A DNA stretch of 13,473 nt from an uncultured Blautia sp. (GTDB taxonomy: Bacteria; Bacillota; Clostridia; Lachnospirales; Lachnospiraceae), in the NCBI GenBank assembly GCA_900551465.1, contig URWL01000016.1:1-13473 (forward strand), in the 5' to 3' direction. Below are positions 1 to 5,879 of this stretch, in pieces. A program made the translations under genes and the position numbers. The notes beneath the pieces are model-generated. The model saw only the letters and a program-made list of their open reading frames with translations, was not told where the DNA came from and did not search any database. Within the stretch, counting starts at the first letter, position 1. Every line of letters starts with the position of its first letter.

Positions 1-32
1 CGTCGGCAGCGTCAGATGTGTATAAGAGACAG
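1..32 (+). other. Nextera (Tn5) sequencing adapter remnant, not genomic
   Basis: The first 32 bases match the Illumina Nextera read-1 transposase adapter lacking only its first T. They end in the 19-bp Tn5 mosaic end (AGATGTGTATAAGAGACAG, 14-32). This is untrimmed library sequence, so genomic sequence begins at 33 and the contig truly starts here. The mosaic end should not be read as a natural Tn5/IS50 element: nothing transposon-like follows it. Confidence 0.97.
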
Positions 33-149
33 ATATAATAAAATGTAGGACAAATCAATGGATATATACTATTATAAAGCGAGAAATAAAAGGAAAACTA
101 TATAAATACGTAAATATATAGGACAAATAATGAGAGGAGAATAGGAAAA
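33..149 (+). promoter_or_regulatory. AT-rich leader of the kdgK-like gene with a repeated 10-mer
   Basis: This is very AT-rich non-coding DNA between the adapter and the kinase start. TAGGACAAAT occurs at 46-55 and again at 119-128, start to start 73 bp (about seven helical turns), each in a slightly larger similar context (GTAGGACAAATCAATG and ATAGGACAAATAATG). Several TATA-like hexamers are present, such as TATACT at 65-70, but none has a convincing -35 partner. A ribosome site (AGGAG, 135-139) serves the start at 150. The repeats could be regulator sites; this is a guess from spacing only. Confidence 0.4.
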
Positions 150-323
150 ATGGAAGAGTTACTGACAATTGGAGAGACAATGGCAACGTTTACCCCCGGA
201 TATCCGGGTCCTTTGCGGTATGCAGATAATTTTCACATGCGTATTGCCGGAGCAGAAAGCAATACAGCCATTGGAACTGCTAAGCTTGGTATTGAGACTG
301 AATGTAGAACAGAAAAAGTATAA
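150..323 (+). pseudogene. kdgK: 5' fragment of a PfkB-family sugar kinase (2-keto-3-deoxygluconate kinase-like)
   Basis: The frame starts at ATG 150 behind AGGAG (135-139). About 50 residues resemble the N-terminus of KdgK/ribokinase-family kinases: the first strand with IGETMATFTP, then the sugar-binding segment RIAGAESNTAIGTAKLG, typical of the family's 'GGAxxNxAxxLARLG' element. The family phosphorylates a sugar (KDG in KdgK) in hexuronate breakdown and is usually about 310-340 residues. Here the similarity stops near residue 51 (about position 300), where the DNA becomes rhamnosidase; the frame then runs only seven more codons to TAA at 321. The ATP-binding region and GAGD catalytic Asp are absent, so the product cannot be an active kinase. 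KDG as the substrate is inferred; other PfkB sugars are possible. Confidence 0.7.
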
Positions 324-1676
324 TGGCAGTGTGCCGGATGTGGTCCCGTCAACAAATTACCCGGGGATGGAAGTACCGCATGGGGAGAGGCTGCAACGAT
401 CATTCCATGGAATGTTTATCTTCATTATGGCGATAAGGAGATACTGGTGCGCCAGTATGACAGCATGAAGGCTTGGGTAGACTATATGCGGGGGGAGGAT
501 AAAAAGTATGGCGATAAATATTTGTGGCAGAGCGGTTTTCATTATGGTGACTGGCTGGCACTGGACGGAAATGTAGACGGGGGAGTATACGGAGCTACAG
601 ATCCATTTTTAATTTCTTCTGGATATTATTATTATTCTACAAATATTGTGGCAAAAGCAGCACAAATTCTTGGAAAAACTGAGGATGCCCAGTATTATAA
701 GGCGTTGGCATCAAAGATTCATGAAGCTTTTATTCGGGAATATTTTTCTCCGTCAGGAAGGTTATGCGTAGATACCATGACCGCCTATGTGGTTGTATTG
801 TACATGGGACTTACCCCAGATTTTGCATATGAGAATGTATGTAAAGGCTTACTGAAAAAATTAAAGAAAAACAGATACCATCTGAACACCGGCTTTGTGG
901 GAACTCCTTATCTCTGTTGTGTGCTTTCAGAAAATGGCATGAACGATCTGGCATACCATCTGCTGATGGAAAAAGGTTTCCCAGGTTGGCTGTATGAAGT
1001 TTTAATGGGAGCAACCACTGTATGGGAGAGATGGAACTCTGTTATGCCAGATGGGAAAATCAGCGGCACAGAAATGAACTCTTTAAATCATTATTCATAT
1101 GGTTCTATTGTAGAATGGATGTATCGCAATATGCTTGGTATCCGTCCCTGTGAGGAGGGTGCGGGATTTAAGAAGTTTGTCATTGCTCCTGCTCCAAATT
1201 ATCAGATCGCTCATGCAAAAGCAATTCTGCGTTCAGCAGCCGGAAAAATAGAAAGTCAGTGGGAGATCAAAGAGGGCATGCTGAATATGAGATTTGCTGT
1301 TCCCTTTGATTCTGAAGCGGTGATCGTTCTTCCAGATGTATGTAAAGATTCTCTGGATTTGTCACAGCAGGGAATTTTGACAGCAGAGCAGAACGGCAAA
1401 AATGTAGAATTGAAAGTACAGTCCGGAATTTATGAATTCTCTTATATACCTACAACACCGTACAGAAAGATATACAGTATTGATTCTCCTATGGAAGAAC
1501 TGAAGGCAAATGAGAAAACAAGAAAAATATTAGAGGAGGATTATTTTTCATACTGTCCCAAACTTCCTTTTGAGAAAGAACTGTATACATTGGAAGAATT
1601 GCTAAATGGACCGTTTACCAATCTTCCGTATGAACAGCAGAGAGCCCTTGATGCAAGGCTGAGAGAAGTGGAATAA
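298..1676 (+). pseudogene. GH78 alpha-L-rhamnosidase, 3' part, 5'-truncated and frameshifted
   Basis: From about 298 the DNA encodes the catalytic (alpha/alpha)6 barrel and C-terminal beta domain of a GH78 rhamnosidase, the family that cleaves terminal alpha-L-rhamnose from glycans. The first part (NGSVPDVVPSTNYPG) is in frame 1. At the G-run 363-366 the reading must drop one base and continue in frame 3 as DGSTAWGEAATIIPW. Further on are WQSGFHYGDWLA, DTMTAY, LNTGFVGTPYL, GATTVWERWNS and NHYSYGS. The Glu of WERW (codon 194 counted from the GTG at 447) corresponds to the family's general base. The upstream DERxGWxGD acid region and N-terminal beta domains are missing, so the enzyme should be inactive. 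A GTG at 447 with AAGGAG (435-440) could start a 409-residue C-terminal fragment, but this looks fortuitous. The family call is firm; pseudogene versus assembly error is open. Confidence 0.85.
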
Positions 1677-1691
1677 GCAGAAATGAAAGTA

Positions 1692-1723
1692 TACCCCGGC
1701 GTTTCCTGTCGGGGTAATTTTAT
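1692..1723 (+). terminator. Intrinsic terminator after the rhamnosidase
   Basis: A 7-bp stem TACCCCG (1692-1698) pairs with CGGGGTA (1710-1716) across an 11-nt loop, followed by ATTTTA. It lies 15 bp past the rhamnosidase stop and separates it from the Rpn-type gene. Confidence 0.8.
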
Positions 1724-1733
1724 AATGTTTTAC

Positions 1734-1762
1734 TTTATAAAAAACCATGATTCGCTTATAAT
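1734..1762 (+). promoter_or_regulatory. Candidate sigma-A promoter of the Rpn-type gene
   Basis: TTTATA (1734-1739, 4/6 to TTGACA) is followed after 17 bp by a perfect TATAAT (1757-1762). Transcription would start near 1769, giving a leader of about 170 nt. That leader holds no recognised riboswitch or peptide gene. Confidence 0.5.
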
Positions 1763-1938
1763 AAAGATATAACTATAGCATAAAGGAGTGAGGCTGACTA
1801 CAGACACCATTTGTACAGAAGATAAGAATTTTGGAGGGCTACCAAAATAAAATATACGATCTGATAGCATTTCTTAAAACACATAAGACAAGGACTTGAA
1901 AGATGACAATGCAGAATACATAAGGAAAGGAATGTCTT

Positions 1939-2811
1939 ATGGAAAATGCCACCATTTTTGATGATGTATTCCGGACAATGTTGGAAAAGATGCCGTATCT
2001 GGCAATTCCGTTAATTAATGAAGTCTTTGGAACTTCTTATCCGGAGGATATTGAGATCATACAAAAGAGAAATGAACATCAGACACAAAACGGCAGGATA
2101 ATTACAGATTCCCATTTGCTGATAGCGAATCGAATTTATCATATAGAATGTCAGAGTACAGATGATGCTACTATGGTGATTCGGATGATTGAATATGACT
2201 TTGCAATCAGTCTGGAAAATGTACAGAGGGAAAACGGCAGATACCGAATGTATTTTCCGCAGTCATGCGTCCTGTATCTGCGAGGTACAAAAAAGAAGGA
2301 TACGATAGCTGTGGAACTTGTAATGCCAAACGGTAATACAGTGGAATACATTGTTCCTACCGTGCAGGTGCAGAGATTTACCTGTAATGATATGCTCCAG
2401 AAGCATTTGCTGTTTTTACTGCCATACTATGTAATAAAATATGAACACGAAAAAAGACTAGACACAGACAGCAGGAAGTGGAAGCAATTTTTAGAAGAAT
2501 ATGCAGAAATTGAAAGATACCTGAAGGAGAGTTTCCTGGAAAAAGGAAACGAAAAAGCATACTGTGATATGATTGAACTGATTATTCGGGTTGCTGATTA
2601 TGTGTTCAGGGATAAGGAAAATGTAAGGAAAGGATTTGGTGATGTAATGGGTGGAAAGGTATTGGAACTGGAATCAGATAAGCTGATCCAGAGGGGAATC
2701 GAACAAGGCATTGCCATGGAACGAAAGAAGACAGAACTTGAACGTCAGAAAGCAGAAGCAGAGATTCAGAGGTTAAAAAAGCTTTTGGAAGAAAAGAATA
2801 ACAAACAGTAA
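1939..2811 (+). CDS. Rpn/PD-(D/E)XK nuclease family transposase-like protein
   Basis: This 290-residue protein belongs to the large family annotated as 'Rpn family recombination-promoting nuclease/putative transposase' or 'PD-(D/E)XK nuclease family transposase'. The N-terminus has the typical FDDVFRTMLEKMPYLAIPLINEVFG segment. The nuclease core shows Asp57 (IITDSHL) and HIECQS with Glu70 and Gln72, a Q variant of the usual ExK. The C-terminus (about 245-290) contains a GIEQGI element and a charged coiled coil. Family members such as E. coli RpnA are DNA endonucleases that promote RecA-independent recombination; the role here is unknown. The start at 1939 follows GGAAAGGA (1924-1931) with 7-nt spacing. 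The gene stands alone between a terminator and a strong hairpin, as usual for this dispersed multi-copy family. No terminal repeats of a classical IS are evident. Confidence 0.85.
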   Translation: MENATIFDDVFRTMLEKMPYLAIPLINEVFGTSYPEDIEIIQKRNEHQTQNGRIITDSHLLIANRIYHIECQSTDDATMVIRMIEYDFAISLENVQRENGRYRMYFPQSCVLYLRGTKKKDTIAVELVMPNGNTVEYIVPTVQVQRFTCNDMLQKHLLFLLPYYVIKYEHEKRLDTDSRKWKQFLEEYAEIERYLKESFLEKGNEKAYCDMIELIIRVADYVFRDKENVRKGFGDVMGGKVLELESDKLIQRGIEQGIAMERKKTELERQKAEAEIQRLKKLLEEKNNKQ

Positions 2812-2820
2812 TTTTTGTAA

Positions 2821-2860
2821 TACAATCGCCCCTATCCGAAAATGGATAGGGGCGATTGTA
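2821..2860. terminator. Perfect 17-bp-stem hairpin after the Rpn-type gene
   Basis: TACAATCGCCCCTATCC (2821-2837) is exactly the reverse complement of 2844-2860, with loop GAAAAT. It starts 9 bp past the stop codon. There is no proper T-run on the + side (CAATTATAATATTTT follows), so it may act as a weak or bidirectional terminator, or as an mRNA 3'-end stabiliser. It could also be a mobile palindromic repeat. Confidence 0.7.
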
Positions 2861-2895
2861 CAATTATAATATTTTCCTTATAAATTCCTTATAAT
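2857..2895 (+). promoter_or_regulatory. Promoter/operator region of the lanFEG operon with an 11-bp-period direct repeat
   Basis: TTCCTTATAA occurs at 2874-2883 and identically at 2885-2894, an 11-bp period. OmpR-family regulators, including SpaR of the subtilin system, bind direct repeats spaced about one helical turn, so this is a candidate site for the regulator encoded at 5220. Promoter hexamers overlap it: TTGTAC (2857-2862), 16 bp, TATAAA (2879-2884). A second TATAAT lies at 2890-2895 without a good -35. Which is used, and whether binding activates or represses, cannot be told. About 106 bp of leader follow before the lanF start, with no gene seen in it. Confidence 0.45.
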
Positions 2896-3001
2896 TATCT
2901 TTTATCCTGTAGGTACAAAAGGAAAAGCGGGCATTTGCGGAGAATTTTTAACTGCTAACATCCGTGATTTTAAAAAATATCTTACTTACAGGAGGGAAAA
3001 G

Positions 3002-3706
3002 ATGAGTCAGAATATTGTCGAAATTAAAAATCTTGAAAAGTCTTTCAAAAAACAGCCAGTTTTAAAAAATATTTCTTTATCTATACCAGAAAATTGTGTT
3101 TATGGTCTTTTGGGACCAAACGGAGCAGGAAAATCTACATTATTAAAGATGATAACAGGTCTTATGAGGCCGGATTCCGGGCAGATTATTTTTCAGGGAC
3201 ATTCATGGAGCAGGAAGGATTTAAAGGAGATTGGGGGGCTGATCGAAACGCCGCCTATTTATGAGAACCTGTCTGCCTGGGAAAATCTCAAGGTACGGGC
3301 ATTGATACTGGGGGAAACAGAAGAGCGGATGAGGGAAGTCCTGAAGATTGTGGATCTTACTGATACGGGAAAAAAGCCTTCGGGAAAATTTTCGCTGGGA
3401 ATGAAGCAGAGACTGGGAATTGCTATTGCTCTTCTGGGCCATCCCAAGCTTTTGATTCTGGATGAGCCGGTGAATGGTCTGGATCCTCTGGGAATTCAGG
3501 AACTTCGTCATCTGATCCGCAGTTTTCCCGATCAGGGAATTACTGTTGTAGTATCCAGCCATATTTTAAGTGAGATTCAGCTGACTGCGGATTATATTGG
3601 GATTATGGCCAATGGAAGGCTTGGATATGAGGGAATCGTGGACGAAAGTCAGGATCTGGAACAGCTGTTTATGAAAATTGTGGCAGCAGAGAGAGGAGTG
3701 AGATAA
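3002..3706 (+). CDS. lanF: Lantibiotic-protection ABC transporter, ATP-binding subunit (LanF-like)
   Basis: This 234-residue cytoplasmic ATPase would power a transporter that removes lantibiotics or similar peptides from the membrane. Visible motifs are Walker A GPNGAGKST (38-46), signature FSLGMKQRL (130-138), Walker B LLILDEP (150-156) and switch His187. The Q-loop Gln is replaced by Glu82 in GGLIETPPIYENLSAWENL. This 'E-loop' is a known mark of LanF proteins such as NukF and is the best reason to choose LanF over a generic ABC-2 ATPase. The length fits NisF/SpaF. The start follows AGGAGG (2990-2995) with 6-nt spacing. Its stop is directly followed by the next gene's GTG, so it is co-translated with two permeases. 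The true substrate peptide is unknown. Confidence 0.85.
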   Translation: MSQNIVEIKNLEKSFKKQPVLKNISLSIPENCVYGLLGPNGAGKSTLLKMITGLMRPDSGQIIFQGHSWSRKDLKEIGGLIETPPIYENLSAWENLKVRALILGETEERMREVLKIVDLTDTGKKPSGKFSLGMKQRLGIAIALLGHPKLLILDEPVNGLDPLGIQELRHLIRSFPDQGITVVVSSHILSEIQLTADYIGIMANGRLGYEGIVDESQDLEQLFMKIVAAERGVR

Positions 3707-4471
3707 GTGAGTACATATTTTAAAGCTGAGAAAATGAAATACCGCCATACTTTTTTGTGGAAACTGATGATTCTGATGCCGGCGATAAGTGCTCTTTTGT
3801 CTGCTCAGCTGACGCATAATTATTTTGCAATGGATGGCTATAACTGGTGGTATATGCTGATGATGCCGGGATTTCTGGCTGTAGCCTGCGGACAGATTGG
3901 AGGAAAGGAGCATAAAAAACAGAATCGTACCATCTGGTCGCTTCCGGCAGACATGGGAAAGATCTGGGATGCAAAGATTCTGTTGTCAGCTATGGCAAGC
4001 GGCGTAGCTACTTTACTTTTGATGGTATTTGTGATTGTTGGCACAGCTGTCATGGAAAGAGGACTTCATATGACTTTTTTTAACGCACCAGCTGTATCAA
4101 ATCAGATTCTTGCAGCGATACTGATCTGGCTCACTTCCCTGTGGCAGCTTCCTTTCTGTTTGTTTCTGGTGCAGAAAACAGGAGTGCTGGTTATGGTGAT
4201 CATCAGTGTGGGACTGAGCCAGACTGCTGGGCCTCTTATGGCGCTGGAAAAGCTGTTTTTTCTTGTTCCGTATGGAATTACCCCCAGAGTTATGTGTCCT
4301 GTTTTAAAAACTCTGCCTAATGGTTTGCCGGCACAGCCGGGACAGATGACTTATACACCTCAGCTTATGAGTGTACCGGAAGCTGTGATTGGAGCAGTTT
4401 TTTCTCTTTTGTGGTTTGGAGTGCTCTGGTATTTTACCCGGAAATGGTTTCAAAGGCAGGTGGAAAAATAA
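3707..4471 (+). CDS. lanE: Lantibiotic immunity ABC transporter permease, MutE/EpiE type (LanE-like)
   Basis: This 254-residue integral membrane protein has about six membrane segments (roughly residues 18-36, 47-65, 91-115, 132-155, 160-176 and 227-244). That is the size and topology of LanE permeases, which pair with LanG and LanF to expel lantibiotics from the cytoplasmic membrane. The N-terminal 'STYFKAEKMKYRHTFLWKL' with a basic amphipathic stretch before TM1 is typical of the family. The start is a GTG immediately after the lanF TAA, with AGGAG at 3694-3698 inside lanF. The stop TAA overlaps the next ATG by one base. Permease families of this kind are poorly conserved, so the E versus G assignment rests on gene order (F-E-G) and length. 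Confidence 0.75.
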   Translation: MSTYFKAEKMKYRHTFLWKLMILMPAISALLSAQLTHNYFAMDGYNWWYMLMMPGFLAVACGQIGGKEHKKQNRTIWSLPADMGKIWDAKILLSAMASGVATLLLMVFVIVGTAVMERGLHMTFFNAPAVSNQILAAILIWLTSLWQLPFCLFLVQKTGVLVMVIISVGLSQTAGPLMALEKLFFLVPYGITPRVMCPVLKTLPNGLPAQPGQMTYTPQLMSVPEAVIGAVFSLLWFGVLWYFTRKWFQRQVEK

Positions 4472-5208
4472 TGAGATTATTAAAAGCAGAATTTTATAAA
4501 ATGCGCCGTACATTTTTGCACCCTATTCATGTGGCTGTTCCTTTTGCTGCCGGCGTTCTTTTTCTGGCGTGGACCAGGATCAGCGCACAGCTTCAGTTTT
4601 CTGTTTTTGTGCAGGCAGTGGGAGTTGCTTTTCCGGTACTGGCATCTGTGATCTGCGCCGGAAATGTGGATTTGGAGCTTTCCGGTCATCTTCAGGGATT
4701 TCTTATGACTACAGGAAAGAGGGAAAGTTCATTGCTGGCAAAATGGATGAGTCTTGAGATCCTTGCTTTTTTCGCGGTAATGGGTGCTGTGATTTTTTAT
4801 GGAGCAGGCAACCGTCTGATATTAGGTGATATGGAAATACCGTTTTCTGTTTTTCTGAAAGCAGGAGTTTTTCTCTGGCTGGGAAGTCTGCCCCTTTATC
4901 TGGAGCATTTGTTTCTGAATCTTTGCTTTTCAAAAGCAGTGTCACTGTCTGTTTCCATAGGGCAGCTTCTGATCTCCGCGTTGTTTCTGACAGGACTTGG
5001 CCAGGGGAAATGGCAGTATGTTCCAAGCTCCTGGAGTTCTCGTGGAGCCTCGCTGTATCTTGCTGAAAAATTTAACAGAAGAGCAGCACTTGGAGCTGCC
5101 AGTACAGATCTGAGAGATATCTCCACCTGTATCTTGCTGGGAGTGATCCTTTGTGTCATAATCTTTATATGGTTTCATTTTTATGAAGGAAGACAGGATA
5201 ATGATTAG
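4471..5208 (+). CDS. lanG: Lantibiotic immunity ABC transporter permease, MutG type (LanG-like)
   Basis: This 245-residue permease is the second membrane half of the transporter. It opens with MRLLKAEFYKMRRTFLHPIH, the short basic start usual in ABC-2/LanG permeases. It then has about six membrane segments (roughly 18-36, 44-63, 90-111, 127-147, 155-177 and 216-237). ATG 4471 is chosen because it overlaps the lanE stop (TAATG) and gives the family length; a further-upstream GTG at 4411 would lie inside lanE and add an unlikely N-terminal extension. The gene ends 11 bp before the response regulator, whose AGGAGG overlaps this stop, so all five genes are probably one transcript. Confidence 0.75.
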   Translation: MRLLKAEFYKMRRTFLHPIHVAVPFAAGVLFLAWTRISAQLQFSVFVQAVGVAFPVLASVICAGNVDLELSGHLQGFLMTTGKRESSLLAKWMSLEILAFFAVMGAVIFYGAGNRLILGDMEIPFSVFLKAGVFLWLGSLPLYLEHLFLNLCFSKAVSLSVSIGQLLISALFLTGLGQGKWQYVPSSWSSRGASLYLAEKFNRRAALGAASTDLRDISTCILLGVILCVIIFIWFHFYEGRQDND

Positions 5209-5219
5209 GAGGAAAGTAT

Positions 5220-5879
5220 ATGTGCAGGATTCTGGCTGTTGATGATGATAAGGGGATTTTGGCAGTGATCCGCAAAGCACTGGAAAAGGAAGGTTATCTG
5301 GTAGATACACTGGATGATCCGGAAAAAATAGATCCGGAGAGACTAAGCGGCTATCAGCTGATCCTTCTGGATGTTATGATGCCGGGAACAGATGGATTTA
5401 CAGTCTGCCGGAAGATACGGGAACAGGTGGACTGCCCCATAATTTTTGTAACGGCAAAAACAGAAGAAGGTGATCTGATCACCGGTTTTGGACTTGGAGC
5501 AGACGATTATATCAGAAAACCCTTTGGTCTGGGAGAACTGAGAGCAAGGGTAGCGGCTCATCTTCGCCGGGAAAATCGGGAAAAAAAACACCGGATTACA
5601 TTGGGAGATCTGGAATTTTCCCTGCAGGCAAAAGAAATTTACTGTCAGGGAAAGCAGATTCCGCTGACAAAAAGTGAATACTCTATCTGCGAATATCTTG
5701 CTCTGAACCGGGGGCAGGTGTTTTCTAAAGAGCGGATTTATGAACATGTTTTTGGTTATGATGGAGAAAGCGACAGCTCTACTATTACGGAACACATAAA
5801 AAATATCCGGGCCAAGCTTCAGAAGGTGGGAGTTTCGCCTGTAGAAACAGTATGGGGGATCGGATATAAATGGAAGTGA
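5220..5879 (+). CDS. OmpR/PhoB-family response regulator of the lanFEG operon
   Basis: This 219-residue DNA-binding regulator should control the immunity operon. The receiver domain (1-115) has the acidic pair Asp8/Asp9, phosphoacceptor Asp51 (LILLDVMMPG), Thr78 and Lys100 (DDYIRKPF). The C-terminal winged helix (about 125-219) carries LTKSEYSICEYLALNRGQVFS and the recognition-helix region TITEHIKNIRAKL. It ends with the family's VWGIGYKW. The start follows AGGAGG (5207-5212) with 7-nt spacing. It overlaps the kinase by 10 bases, so the pair is translationally coupled. It is equivalent to NisR/SpaR by position; an autoregulated operon is likely given the direct repeat at 2874-2894. All phosphorylation residues are intact. 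Confidence 0.9.
   Translation: MCRILAVDDDKGILAVIRKALEKEGYLVDTLDDPEKIDPERLSGYQLILLDVMMPGTDGFTVCRKIREQVDCPIIFVTAKTEEGDLITGFGLGADDYIRKPFGLGELRARVAAHLRRENREKKHRITLGDLEFSLQAKEIYCQGKQIPLTKSEYSICEYLALNRGQVFSKERIYEHVFGYDGESDSSTITEHIKNIRAKLQKVGVSPVETVWGIGYKWK

Noticed and set aside
14..32. Tn5 mosaic end as a sign of a natural transposon
   Set aside because: It is part of the complete Nextera adapter at the very start of the contig; no transposase or matching end is present.
169..468. A 99-codon + strand open frame as a separate gene
   Set aside because: Its first part reads the kinase DNA out of frame and only the segment from about 298 to 366 is real rhamnosidase sequence; it ends because of the frameshift.
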